From Ignelater luminosus (lineage: Eukaryota; Arthropoda; Insecta; Coleoptera; Elateridae): a DNA stretch of 64,000 nt. Within the stretch, counting starts at the first letter, position 1, and every line of letters starts with the position of its first letter. The notes below the pieces were generated by a model. That model ran no database searches and was not told where the DNA came from. It saw only the letters and a list, made by a program, of their open reading frames with translations. The position numbers and the translations under genes were made by a program. Positions 46,750 through 60,989 of this stretch are shown here, one piece after another. The DNA lies in NCBI GenBank assembly GCA_011009095.1, contig VTPC01090694.1:117653-181652 (forward strand). The letters are read 5' to 3'.

Positions 46750-49700
46750 ATTTTGCTATCTTAGAATTTTTGTATTTCAATAAAAAATATCCTTGCCAGT
46801 GTTCTTATTTAATTTAGGCCTTCTTTAATCAAATTATTGCTAGCCTTGCGAAATAGTTATTAAGGCACCAATAAAAAATATTTTAACATGAATATACGCT
46901 ACGTATAAAATTGGATTGATTTATTCTTCTGTTTATGTTATTTTAACTAGATTGTGCGTCAGAAAATTTGAATTTTAAGCAGATAAAAAAAGTAATTAAT
47001 ATCTGCCTTGTGCGCATTGATTAATTGTTGTACAAAATATCGTCTATAAGAAGAAGTAGATATAATCTGAATAACTAACTCAAACTAATTTTTTTTAAAA
47101 TAAATACAAAGTGGTACCACCTAATTAAATTTAGAACGAATAGTAATAGAAATTCCTACTTTGATCTTTTAAAGTACTGCCACCTTCATGAAATAACTGG
47201 TTGGTGTTATTTATAAATCTTAATTTTGTAATTATTATTTGCTTGTACTATAATTGTATAAACTCAGTTTGCTTTTGTAATGTACAATACAACAAAGTTG
47301 AGTAAATATTTTTCATAGTCCACGTTTCATAAATACTTGGAGATGGTACACTTTAAAAGTAGCTCCAAGTCAAGGCTAATGTACTCCGTAATGATACTAT
47401 ACATAATAGTAGGTGTCGAAGTTCAATGAGGTGATATTTAAAGTAAGCATAATCATTATTATGTTTTGTATTTTAAATTACAAATTAGTTTTTACCACGC
47501 TTTCAAACATCTTGAAAAAAACAGACAACATCGTTGGCATTGAAACACTTAAAACTATCACAAACTTGATTCGAAAATAATTGGAATTGATTTTCAAGAT
47601 GTTACAAACGTTATAGACCTGCAATACCCATTAAATGCAATAATAAATTAGGACAAGTTGTATTGCGGTAAATTATTGCAATGGTAGGGTCGTTTATCAT
47701 TTAGGTGTAATGGGTTTACCGTGTTTAGTTTTTGTCTTCTATAATTTGTCGTATGTAAAAGTTTAATGTTGGTGGATATGGAATTCCAACTGTCATTTTT
47801 ATAATAAACTCTAGTAGATGTTCAGAGTTGTCCCTAATTTTAGTTACTTAAGGAATTAACTAAATTAAAAATTCTAAATAGAACTAACTTGGTGGAATTT
47901 AGAAATATAATCAAATAATCCATAGCAATATGTATATAGATATTTATATCAATGTTCACCATTGTAGGAAGAAAAACAATATGTTTAGCTTCAAAATTAA
48001 TTTTTCCACAGTAACCTAAAAACAGAAAAGAATACTAGGGTGGTAGGACAACTTCATAGTATTTATTTTTAATAACTTTAATTAAAGTTAGATGCGGTCA
48101 GAGATAATTAGCAAATTTACATAACATTATTTTAATTATTCTTAATTAAAAAATACAACGAGCACGAACATTACAAACTTGTTGTTAATATACTATTGCT
48201 AGTTATGCGAGGTTTATTTATTTCTCTTTATTAAACTCTGAGGTGTATATGATGTTAGCCGTTTCGATTGATGTTTAATGAATTAATTAAATTGCATCCT
48301 TCAATTCTACGGTACGCGTACGTGTTCACGTTTTTTGTTGTTTCTGCCTAAACAATTTTTCGTTAATTCATTCTTGTTGTTCCTGATTTAGCTGATGTGA
48401 TTTTTAGTAATGAGAGAATTTAAAATCTAACCTCTAAATATATACATTTGCATATTTTTATTTTTATAACAAAAATGGTATAAAAACAAAGAAAAAGCGT
48501 GATCCATACAATGTACCATATGTGCGCACCAACGTGAAATTTATTCAAAGTTCATTAATTAATTAACATCAATTAGTGTAAAAAAAACCTTTATTTGTTA
48601 AAAGAACAGAAAAAAATAAAAGTCTGATCATTACTAATCGAATAACAGAATGAGAAATAGGTAATGAAAATAAAAACTTCATTGCTTCGGTGGTGCTTTC
48701 GTAGTTTGTTGATCCGGGTGAGGTCTCTGGATAATACAAGGTAAAATAAATAGCACAGAAGTTAACCTTGACGAAAAGTCCTGAAATTAATTAAAATCTA
48801 ATTACATTTACTAATTTGAGTTATGTATTGCTGTATCATTGTAATTAAAATGCGCTACAGTAGATAAGCTACGTTGATTCTAGATCTGACTAGTAGTTTA
48901 AAATCCAAGATTAATGCAATTTTTCCCTATAATTTGTAACTTGTACATAACCAACATTTTAATGACAATACTGACTGGCAAATTTCTTTGCAAATGATCT
49001 CAAATTTGAAATTTGGTTTTAATCTCTTCTCTTTTTTATCTTATGCATTTTCGTTGTTTCACATATCTGTGAAATGATAACTGTATGACAGAACTTCATG
49101 ACATAACATAATCATTCTTGCTTATATTTCTGAGACAAATTGTGACCTTGGTGGATTTTTAAATAAAAAACAAACTTTAGGTTATATGGAGGATCAGTGA
49201 CGGCTCACTACTGTTTTCCATCGGTGGTACAGCCAGGCAGGTCAAAGCTGAAAAGTCTCAGAAATTAGTAACGGTTTGTGAATTTGATTTAATGGACCAG
49301 ATAAAAAATGAGAGATATTGTTCAGTTGCCATTAAAAAGAAATAAAAAATAATTTCAGACGCAATGGTGTGTCACTACGTTTGCCAGAACAGAATTGCAA
49401 TTTTGGCAATTCCAAAACAAGCTAGTTATCGACTCCCATCAATTAAAAATGTTAATTCTAGCGTTGCCTTATGAACACTGCAATCTATGGTTTTATTGTA
49501 CTATTTGGGCTTAGAGAGGTGAGAAGGTTAGGTACCTTGATCAGCTGTAGCAGCTTGGTCGCCAGATTCTCTTCTTGACAATTTATTTTTCTTATAAGAT
49601 CACACCAGAGCTTCACATTTAACCAATATGCAGGGTTTTCTCCGAAAATGTTCATTTTATGGCAATGTTTTCTTAGGCTGTAGCGACCGGTTATCAGTTT

Positions 49701-50122
49701 CATCAATATTATATTGCAAAATATCAGTAATTAGTGTTACTGAGGGTGATTTTAGCAACAAAGTCATACTTATTTCTGCTGTTGTTTTATAATTTACGAC
49801 GTAGAACGCAGATACTGCAGTATCCACAGTCAATGAATCAGGAGAAAGACTTATAGAGACTTGCAAACAATACGATCTATTTTCCACACAAGGACATCCA
49901 TAGATAGTCATGGGAAAGACCTACTCTACGGCAAAAATCGGACCACATGGTTGCACCGGATGTGGTTTATCCCTATTGTCACAACAAACCTTAATCAGAG
50001 CAAATAGATAATTTAGACGAAATGGATAATGAAAAATCTAAACTATTTTTATTACAAGAACAAAGCATACAAGAACTATTTCAGAGAAGACTCGAAACTA
50101 AGATGAATTAAACAGAATCTAA
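46750..50122. other. AT-rich DNA with no recognised feature
   Basis: Frames at 49,485-49,911 (minus strand) show no motif. I see nothing supportable here. Confidence 0.35.
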
Positions 50123-51310
50123 CAGTGGCGTAGCAAGTGATATTGGCGCCCGAGGCGGACCTTCCATTGTGCCGCCCCTTCTACTTCAGAAGAGATAAAA
50201 ATTACAATTGAAAAATTTAAAAACTTAAACGTTTAATGCAACATTTAAATTATCTACTAAAAATTGTTGACTATGACTATATTTAGATGTTTGTATTAAA
50301 ATTTAAACAGCAGACTAAGCTAAATATAAATAAATAAATTAGAAGAAACTTAAAAATAAAACTACAATGCTTGAAACTTAAAAGCAAACTTTCCTAGCTT
50401 TAAGAGCTATCTGGTTTGTAAATTCTTGCTCAGTGGACAATTCAGCCAGATTGGACAAACTCGGCTGGCTTTTAGTGGACCTCAAGTAGGACTTAATCAG
50501 TTTTAACTTAGAAAAGCTTCTTTTGCAGCCCGCAACACTAATACCGATGGTCAAACAAATTCGCAACAGTATTACCAGGTTAGGGACGAAGGTATTGAGG
50601 TTTACTGTTGGATGAACTGTAACAGTTCCAGCGGTCCTTCCTGCACGAGCTTTTGGTGGTCCTGAGTTTCGAAGACGATATCGTTCGATCAGGAATTCCA
50701 CCTTATGGATTTCATCCGGCAAATTAACCGAATCGCAGACGTATTTCGGATTAAAGAGGTTCGCGCTGGTCAACACTAAAAATTTTTTCGCCAACTCTTC
50801 CAGTTGCTCAATTTCTTGAATTATCCGGTCCATGGATGCAAACACTCCCATGTGTAGTTCTTCTTCGTAGGTCCAATCTGCACTCTTTGATTTATCACCG
50901 AAAGATTGCTTTGTCTTTGTTGTTCTTCGAGGCTCAACTTAGATTTCAAGTTCCTTGCACAACTGTCGCGAGTAACTGAAACTGCAGTCCAGTATCTCAT
51001 TTTGCTCTTCAACTAAAAATATCTTCAATACCCGCACGTTGTTGAATGTCCAGTCGCTTGGTGTGCAGTACACTTGAGCATCGTTAATCTCTAGAAGGAC
51101 TCCAGACCAAAACCCGAGGTAACAAAGGAAAGAAAACGAGTGCATTAGTGGCAACAGCATCCCAGCATCCGACCGAGTGACTGCATTTTCTGTTCTATTG
51201 GTGCTTAACTCTTCTAGAACATCCAGGATCTGGGAAAAATAAATCTTCAACAATTTGACAGCTTTTTGTCTTGAGTTTTTTATCCCTTGGCCAGTAGCAG
51301 CAGTCAAAAC
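50123..51310 (-). mobile_element. hAT element (ZMYM1-like transposase), 3' end with terminus
   Basis: The transposase C-terminus is readable on the minus strand in two frames, 50,939-51,307 (CYLGFWSGVLLEINDAQVYC) and 50,378-50,851. The latter holds the hAT dimerisation signature LRICLTIGISVAGCKRSFSK followed by LKLIKSYLRSTKSQPSLSNL. A stop and a frame change separate the halves. Its 3' end is marked by CAGTGGCGTAGCAAG at 50,123, the terminal motif usual for this hAT group, and GGCGCCCGAGGCGG just inside. The 5' half is absent where the LINE fragment begins at about 51,310. Dead copy. Confidence 0.82.
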
Positions 51311-51339
51311 GTGCGCCTAAAGATAATGATGTAGAACAA

Positions 51340-52795
51340 GAATATGAGGTATTAAAAGAAATGATAATACAGAAAGGGAAGTATTACGAACACAAGAAAA
51401 AAGAAGAAATTATGCACAACAACCGTAGGTAACAGAAAAAGTTACTAAAATGATAGGCGGAAGAAAAATTGCATACAAGAAGTGGTTGACAGATAAAACG
51501 CCAGATAACAGAGACGCTTATCAAAATAAGAACAGAGATCTTAGACGGGAAATAAAAAAAGTGAAAAATGAATTTTGCGAACAAAAATGCCTTCAAATAG
51601 AAAATTTAATGGGAGGTGCACAAACAATGGAAGTATAGAGATCAATTAAGCACTTGAAAACGGATCAAACTAAGTCTGCTTACGGACAATAGAGAGGAAT
51701 ATAAGAAGAATATGAAGATAAATGATAATTGAAGCATAAGAAATGGCACCATTGCAACAATCACAGATCAGGATGTTCATAAATCGCTGTTCAAGATGAA
51801 AAATGGACTAGGTAATTTGCCAGTTGAACTCTTAAAGGCTGGGGGACCCAAACTAATCATTCGACTAACAAGACCTTTTAGTAACTGCTGTCACCAACGT
51901 AAAGTACCTTTAGAATGGAAAAACGCCAATCTTGTTTCATTATTTAAGAAAGGAAGTCGAAAAGACCCCAACTTTTACAGGAACCTGAGTATAATAGCCA
52001 CATTAGAAAGATTTTTTGCAAAAGTTATGTATGATAAAATTAGATAAATAGGTCATAGGTGGATGATCTCTTCATTCTTCAACAGTTGATGAAAAAGTTT
52101 GGATCTACCGGAACAGATCTGCATTTGGCCTTCATCGACTTAGATAAGGTTTACGACACGGTACCGAGATCTAAATTGTGGATAGCCTTGAGAGATTTGA
52201 GGTTGGATGAACATCTGTTACAGATACTGATGGAACTGTATAGAAGTGACACGGCATGATCAGGTGGTAGTAGCCCAAAATTTTTGCGACCTAGAATTCA
52301 TGCTACGGAAATTATACCAAGAGTATAACAATTGAAGATACTGATCAATGATGATGTGGAGATCGAGCAAATCGAGAAATTTAAGTACCTCTATAGAAAC
52401 GGATTGGGTCAAACCGAGATAAAAGAACGAATTCAGCAGCAAAGTCATAGAGGGTTTTGGGATGTCTCAACCCACTCTGGTGAGATCGCAACCTGTCTAA
52501 TAAAAATAAAAAATAGATCGCGTAATGGTAGAGTCGGTGTTGTGTTACGGTTCAGAAGTGTGGACGTTAAGTGCTGATCTAAGGAGAAGACAATGGATTA
52601 TTTAAGAAGGAGTGCGTGAATATCCAGATTAGAACATGGCACATGACAAAGTAAGAACGATCATGAACGCTGGAGAGACAATTGTAGAAATAATTGAAAA
52701 AAGAGGCCTGAAATGGTTTGGCCAGGTGTTGGGAATGCCAGAAAAACGATTGCCAAAAAACATCTACCAGTGGAAACTACCTGGAAATTGAAAAA
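51340..52795 (+). mobile_element. Degenerate RTE-like LINE fragment
   Basis: The domain order is preserved with many stops. The linker (51,450-51,638) has KIAYKKWLTDKTPDNRDAYQ. RT follows with LPVELLKAGGPKLIIRLTRP (about 51,810-51,870), VPLEWKNANLVSLFKKGSRK and DLHLAFIDLDKVYDTVPRSK (about 52,110-52,170, corresponding to the 'DxxKAFD' palm motif). The C-terminal domain has IEQIEKFKYLYRNGLGQTEI (about 52,360-52,415) and LKWFGQVLGMPEKRLPKN (about 52,705-52,760). Most of the segment around the YADD box is deleted. It directly abuts the hAT fragment on its left. Confidence 0.8.
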
Positions 52796-55700
52796 ACGAC
52801 AATTTTGATGTGACTACTTCATTTTAATCAATCTGGATATTGGTGTTGAAGTTTTGCCTTAGGCCATAGCATCATTGCTTATCTGTAGTGGTGAGTTTAT
52901 AACAATGATATTGAGAGGGGAGAACTCAATACAGTCTCTATGACTGTAGTTGCCCTACTTCTCATGACAGGCAAAACTTTACTTTGGAATGGAAATATAA
53001 CCAAAAAGTCTAGTTTTGACGTTTGAATTAACCTTGAAGCAATATGAAAGTCTTATCTTTCTCTTGTTTCAGTAAAGATGTCAAAATCAATAAGTTAGGA
53101 ATATTTTATTTGCCCCACCTGCTTAAGCAGTAGAAATCTCGATTTACACGCCGGCGTTTCCACATTTTAATTTTGATTACATTAGATGTTTGATTTTATA
53201 TAATTGTTGTCGTTGTCTCTCGTATTATAATTCTGAGTTTCGGAGTGTTTGGTAACTAATCAGTTTTGTATCCTGGTTACAATCCAACTACAAATAAGCA
53301 AGATGCTGTTAATAACTTACAGTGGTTCTGGAACTTTATAATACAAGAACTTTTGGCTTTTCAAGATGAATGTTTTCGTAAATCTAAATCCATCTTTTTG
53401 AAAGAGGTGTTGTGTAAAGAATCTAATTTTCTACTTAATAAATGCTATAAATCTTCTATAGTCAGAATGGGATCTTCGTCTTGATTTTTATTTGTACTTT
53501 TTCCCAAAGGGAATAAATCATTTTGGATTTTTAAAGGTGATGGATTCAAAGAACCTAATTTTATTCTTTTATATCCACCGCGTAAATTTGTGCCAATTGT
53601 AATGGATTCACGTTCGTTATCCCTTACCCTTTATAGATCTTTTTGCTCACTTAGGGTTTTTGTAAATTAATTCTATACATTTTACCACCGTGATGTGCTT
53701 CCATTATTATTCGTTGCTATTCCCTTTGTTTTCTAGGATGTAAAAAAACTTTTGATTCTCTTATGTTTTATGTATACTCATTTTGCACCTAAGCATTCTT
53801 TAAATTCATCTTCACTAAAACCAGTAGAATATACATTGCAAAATCAATCTTATTTTCTTTTGCTAAACTTTTAGTATATCGTAAATCTAGTAAATCTACG
53901 ATCTAAGGTGAATGTCGTGTTAGTTTACGGGTTGCAAAGCATAAGGAATAAGAGTGACAGTGGTAGATTTAGTAAATCCAACGTCTAAAGGGTTTGCGTG
54001 GCGTTGATTGATATTTGCACGTTCTTGATGCACTCACCCTTCCTTTTTTTCCCACCCAAAAATGGACTTTATTCACCATCTAATGTTTCAGACTTTACTG
54101 TCAAGACTTGAATGGTTGGGGTTTTTATCTTTCATATATTATTACTTTTTCCCGGTTTTTCTGTCATTGTGTAAAATGCATAAAATAAATGGGATCTTTA
54201 TTTCCTTATGGTATGTTATCCTCGAGGATATTCTCCTGATATTTTTGTTAGACAATTTTTTTCAACTGGTTGTTAACCTTGAAGGATCAAATATAATTTA
54301 TTGAAGTACTTACTAAAAAAAAAACCATTTAATGTCCCATTTCCGAGTAAAAGCCTAATCAATCATTGTCAAAAGTAATAATTATTTAGGAAAAAAATGT
54401 ATCCCTCCATTAATTATTTTTATGAATCCCTAATATTCCAAAATAAAGTCCCCTTCTAAAAATATTTTCCAATCAAAAGCGAAAAACAACCACGAAGATA
54501 AAACGATAAAAGGTCCCCATATTTACAGCTTTGATGACGATCCCATAGTCAATATTTGGGGTACCTCGGGGAGAATTTACAAACATACCCTTGTGTGTGG
54601 AAAGAGATTTACTCAAATACGGACAAGATTCAAAACAGAATCTTCGATTATGTTGACCTCTGATATTTTTTTTTGATTAGAGCTTAGTAAAAAAAAATTA
54701 AGTTGTTACGCAATAATCTAATAAAGTTTCTTGTTAACCTACAAGCTGGAAAGCTTTCGAAGAAAAGCAACAAAAGCTTTCTTGATTGATTGTCTAACTG
54801 TACAAGGAATTTCTCATATCCCATTCGTTTATATCAAAACGAAGTAATCAGAAAGTGGGCCATGTATGCGAGTCACATTTGAAGCATCCTTCTCCCCCTC
54901 GGAAACGTTGACTGGAAGGTCCACGTGGAAAAAACGGGATATTCTACAGGGGTTGGTCATTAATATCAATTAGGATGATGTTTCTGGAAATAAAAAAAGA
55001 TAAAAATGCGATTTTTGTTCTTGTTAACTTTAGGCTTTCTGTATGAAATTATGGCTTTTGTCTCGCTTTTCATGTTCTCTAAAAACGTTCTTTGTCCATA
55101 TCTGGGCTTGCATAAGTGATAATTTTGCTTCTTTTGGGCTTTTCTGAGTATTTCGCAACTTTTATAATTAAACTGAATAATGCCAACTAATATTTCCTAG
55201 GCTTTTACAGTTTTAGTATACACGATTGACGTAAGACACTTTCAAGATTGATTTTATGACCAAATTATAATATTTGGTGGCATTGTTGACCTACTTTAAT
55301 GAAAATCGATTGTTTCGGGGTCGTTTGCCGACTTGTCATTATAACTCGCTTCATTTACTAATATAACAACAAAATTCTTTTCTAACCTCACAAAACAACG
55401 AAATCCTGTTCACTTTAATTTTGAATGAAATTTACAATGTGTGTACGTGAGTGTGTATGAATTCCTGAAATTTAATCATTGGGAAATTCCACCTGGTGTT
55501 GCAGAAATGTAATTTGCATACGGTTTTAATGAAAATCGGAAGTTATTTTAATTTTTCAAAAGCGTAGCCCTCTACACGTTTTGATATTGCTGCTCAGAAG
55601 GTGAATGAACTTGATGATTAGCGAACAAATTCAATTTTAGACAATAATAAACTTTTTTTATCGAAACAATAATTATGAAATTTACAAATGCAGTAACATC

Positions 55701-58700
55701 AAGATTCATTGCTAATCAGTCTTACACGGTGACTTGTAGATTTATAAATTCGGGCAGACTAAATACTAAACCTTTTTCGTTTCGGGTCTCTTTCAAATGA
55801 CTCTTTTGGCCTCTTGGTGGTCAATCTTTAATGTTGATTATGTTTCATGTTTCTATTTGTGTATTCTATTTTATTAACCGCCGAAGTTCTATTTCTCTTT
55901 AGCGCCTTGTATGACAGAGAAAATATTTTCTTGTGCTTAGTAAGCCCAAAAAGAGCTTCAAAAGAGAGATTTTTATTTTCAGCTTGAAAAACTATTTGGT
56001 ATGAAGGTAAACTTTGATGGACATTACAAAACTATCTTTGTATTGCAAGATTGAGTTTTCCGCCCATCTTTTGACATTTGGACACAAGATTTTTGGACCT
56101 AACCTAACTTCCTTTGTCGAAATGCAGTTGTTCAGTTTTGTATGCCTTTAGCGACTTATCTTTTGAAAATTTCTCCCATTTGGTCTACTATAGACCAGTT
56201 TGTGGTGTAAAATAGATCTAACGATTGAATTGCTTTTTTTGTATAGGCACAGAAAAATAAGTCTGATGGTATCGGGCATCTCTTGCTGAATGATCATTTA
56301 AACAATTACAAGGAAAGTAAGACAAAGAAATGTCCAATTGTCCTATTTTAACCCAAACTGCGTTTAAAGGTTTTTGATCACGTTCAAAAGACCAATGGAA
56401 ACCCATACCTTTTCGACTGATTTATCTTTGTCTAAATCATCTGTCGATCTAATAAAAACTACTTGAGACTATTTTGTGAACAAGGCAGAATTTTTGTCCA
56501 ATGATTATGATAACCATGTAGGTTTTATTCAGAGAAGGCTCATAACAACCCAGTACTGTGTGCTCTTGAGAAAACTGCAATTTGGGTAAGAATTGCTGTG
56601 TTTGCCAAAAGTTTTAAAAGTAAGTGAGTTGGTTGGTAAGAGGACGCTGTTAGTTAAACAAGAACCTCTTCAATAGGCGCATTGAACAAAAATAAAAATG
56701 AATGTGGTATAACTCTTCAGGTTTTCAAGTCTTCATCTTGTATTCTTGACATGCCACGTTCCTGACCTATTGCTGACTTTTTTAGATGCCAGAAAGGCCA
56801 GGCCAAAGACTACACTTTGTCATTGGTGCTTGGCAACATTCATTCTCTTGCCCTCTTTCTTAGCTGTTTTGAGTCGTTCTAATTTTTCCATATGAATACC
56901 ACATGATGTTGAAACCAGAAATCTTTTCAATCTTTGAATCGCCGAAAAAACTTTACAAGGAAAAAAGAAAGTTTAGTTTTAGTTTGCTTATTCTTCAGTC
57001 TTTGTTCTAGAATCCAGTCTTTGCTGTTTGTACCTTTTGCTCTTCACTGTTGCATAGTTTTTGCATCTCATAGTCATCCTTTTTTTTGATCTTCTCTTCT
57101 ACTATTATTGGTGCCTTTAAATCCACTTTACACGAGAGTCACTTGGTGAGCGATTGTCAATTTTCTTTTGGAAGCTTGTGCATAACTACAGTGCTCATTC
57201 TTTCTTGTATTTACTAAAGTTCCAATATCTTGCTTTATTATTGTTAAAGTTTCTATTTTAAAAGGTTTTACAGCCGAACTTATAATCCCATGAAACATGG
57301 TAGGGGTGAATTTCCAAAATAAAATCTTTTGTCGGAAATATTAGCTGACGTAATGAGTCTGTTTATCTTGATGCTAATCTAACCTACGATTTATCTCGAC
57401 TAGACCAGGAATAAGCAAATTTAATCTTTGGGCCGAATTGGCTAGTATAAGAGGAAATTTCCTAGCAAAAACTAATTTTCGAACAAAGATCTAATCAGGC
57501 AATTATTTTAGTTTTTATGTTCGAGCTATAAAATATGCGAACGTGGTTTGTTGTTGTACGAGCCAATTTGGGCCTCGAGAGTCAAGTTTGCCCACTCGTA
57601 TCCAGACATTACTTTCACGGCTCTAAGTTTACAATTTTGCATTTGGATAAAAGCGTTACTGATTGGGTTATAGATAAAACTCGTTGGTATTTTCATCTTA
57701 AATTTTGCTTTTAGTTTCTTGCAACATTTAGTGAACTCTAAAAGAATCGACATCGGCGATTAGAGATTCAAAATTGTGTTTAGGTTGAACGTGACTTTTC
57801 CATGAATATAACAAAAATGTAGATTTGCTTGAAAACGCTTAAAATTTATTTAAACTTAATAAGTTTGGAAAATTTTGGACTTGAAATTTTTTTGCCTTTA
57901 AACCCATCCGTAACTTCTATTATTCAAAGTGGAACAAACTAGAAAGGCTCATCTAAATACAATCTGTTGTGCTATGTTTTGATGCATTTTAGTATGAGAA
58001 TAAAAGAAAGTAATGCCAAAATGCACCAGATTAGTAAGTTGGTGGCCTTAAACAGTAAAATAAACAAAAGTACGAAAACAAACTTAAGCACAAACAATTA
58101 CATCATGAGGATACAAATAATATAGCAAGAGATCTAGATTTCTCAGCAGAATTTAAAAGTTACTCACTAATGAAATTCGATCTTCAAACTCAGCACAAGG
58201 CCTCGAGCAAAATTAATTTCTAGTTAAGAGAAACAACAAATCTACCAACTATAATTCTCCGACAGACAGTGGAAAACGAAAACCGTTAGTAGAAAATTGT
58301 TTTCGCTAGATATCTACACTGATACCCAACAAAATAAGATTAGAAAAAAGTCCAATTATTAATCCTGCAAATCCAAAGTATTATTTCAAACAAATATGTG
58401 TGTCTGAACAAATTCCAGTAATTTAATCGTCGAAATCTTCCACCTGGTTTTGCACGAACGTAGTAATTTGCATTTATTTGTCCTACTTACGCAAGGGGGT
58501 TTCTCTGTTCGAGTTTTCCAGCACTTGTCAAAGTCAGAACTAGTGCCTACAGCAATTTCGAGGCAAAAGCTCAAGCTTTGCATTGTTTAAGCTTAATTGT
58601 TTAAGACAAAGACGTATCTGCTTTTGCAAAAGGAAAAGTTATTTACTCTAAAACGTAACTACCCCCTGAAGGTTACATTTCTGTACGTAATGCAATTAAA

Positions 58701-60985
58701 ATTTAGCCTGGAGACATCTTTCAGTTAAAGACTTCTACTCTTTTTATATATTTATACAGAAATGACGAATAACAAAAAGAAAGATAATTATCTCTTAAAC
58801 GAGATGGAGAAATTAAGATTGAGTGGTGTGTCCTCCATTTTGTAAATAATTGATAACGATCTTTCAAGAAAAAGATCAAGATGGAACTAGAGGGAGAGAA
58901 ACGGAGAAAGCGAGAAAGGAAAAACAATTGTTCCTATTGTGGTTGTGAATTTAGGAAGTCGAAAGGGTAAAAGTCACGAGACGTTCATTTAAACATCACA
59001 TATTGTTGTGTAATAGTATCTTTGTTTCCGTTTCTCTTTTGTTTGATGGTTATTTACGTGTAAACAAGTATATTTTAGAGCATTACTGGTGTCTAGGGTA
59101 AAGTCTGTTCATATTAGGGGAAGATTTTATTTGCGTCCTTGCCATGAAATGTCTGTATGGTATGTATATATAAGAGTATTATATTCTTTGAATTGATTTT
59201 GTCGTTGTAAACATGTTTCTTTCTATTTCAGAATTGCGGCGAGATTTTTTCTTTTACTTAATGCGTTTGGATGTTTGTGTGTCCAATATTGTTTGTGAAT
59301 TATTAGGTTTTTGATATAAAAAGTGAATTTCATAAATTCCAAGCATGAGATGTTTGTCGGTTATTTGTGGATGTTGAGCATTTTTTTGTCGTTAAGTTGT
59401 ATATTAAAATTCCAGCTTAATAAAGAAGACAGCTTTCAACATTTACTTTTAGCTTTTGAAGAGCTGAGATGTGGAGAGAGATCTAAAATGGTAAATTGTG
59501 TTTAGGCTCTAAATTCACTGCTTGTCTTACAAAGAAATACTCGTGCTAGAGCAAAGGAACAAAATTGTTACAGAAAAGTGGACCAACTTATGCTTAAACC
59601 AATCTAGTTTATCAAATTCTAGAGTCTGTCAGCCTACAGATGATTTTTACTAGATGAAAGGGGAATTCTTCCAACTGTTAGATAATCTGTTATAGCAAAG
59701 CCATATTTTAATCGTTTTCTATGAAATTGCAAAATGATAATGAGCAGAGACATTGCTAATGTAATAATAACTGCCAGATAATTGGACGTGATTAAAGTAA
59801 ATATCAGAAAAGCGTAATGCACACGTTTGCTTACCATGTTTGCGGAGTACCATGCATTTTTTCTAATCGATAACTGGAAGATTTATGAACTGTTTATAAT
59901 TTTCTCCTGTTGCATTGAAGGCCAATTAATTATCTAGGATATTTATGTAGACAATTAATCTTGTTTTATGGGGCACAATTTAGTTTTATTAAGAAGAATA
60001 TTTCCAAGGTAGTTCTATTAGTTTACTATCTCAATTATAATTAACATATAGAATGGTGTACATAAAATTATAAGTTTTATTAATAAGCGTCGATTAAAAT
60101 GTTAATATCACATATAAATAAAGTTTATTTTAAGTTCACCATCTTAACTACTCCAATTAACATCTTATTCCTTGAAGTAGTATTTCCAGGCATGAAAACG
60201 TAATTATTTTATAACTCGTCACTTCTGCTACGGTTGTTACGTAAATGAAACTTAATTTACAAGAAAGTGTCACTTGCAAGTTGATAACTGAATTTATTTA
60301 ATGGCAGGTATTCAACGGTTCTGCTCGCTGTCCATGGCTTTCAGTGTTATATTCAAATGTCTTAATTATGAGTTGCAAACAAAAATATTTTGTAATTATT
60401 TTATTTTTATTTTATAATTTATGTGCAATGAAAAAGTTTTAAAATAATTTCTTATACTGATAGTGATCCTACTCACCTTGAATTGTAAGGATGTCAGTTA
60501 TTTAAAGAAGAAAAATTAATTTAAATAAACTAAGATTATTTAAATTAAAAAATCTTGAAGATTTAAAAAATATTTAATGCTGTAACGTAACCTTGCGTTA
60601 CAATATTTATGAATTCCAGTATAACTAAGACGCTACTGGTCTTAGGCCGGCTAAACTGAGTGGGTGGCCTTGAGTGAGGATAAGAAGGAGTCATATATTC
60701 AATAAAACAGAAAATTTATTAAATACATACTTTGAAGGAATCGATCAATAACAACACAATCTACAAGAAATTTTACAAATTAAAAAAACAATATGTAAAT
60801 TATGGCAATCCAAAAAAATTAGTCATATACGTTGATCGGGAGTAAAACGAAATCCGCGAGGTCGTGTAACCCACCACAGCGAATTATCTTCCTATGAGCT
60901 ACGTCGCGAAAGAAATTTTCATACAACAACCCCAATCTTTAAGCTTTTAAGATGCCGTAACAAACTAAGAAAATCAAAAAATCTT
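52796..60985. other. AT-rich, exon-poor DNA
   Basis: Short open frames scattered here carry no recognisable motif. No RNA gene or clear repeat was found. If the exon at 29,818 is real, this may be part of its intron. Confidence 0.35.
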
Positions 60986-60989
60986 CCAT

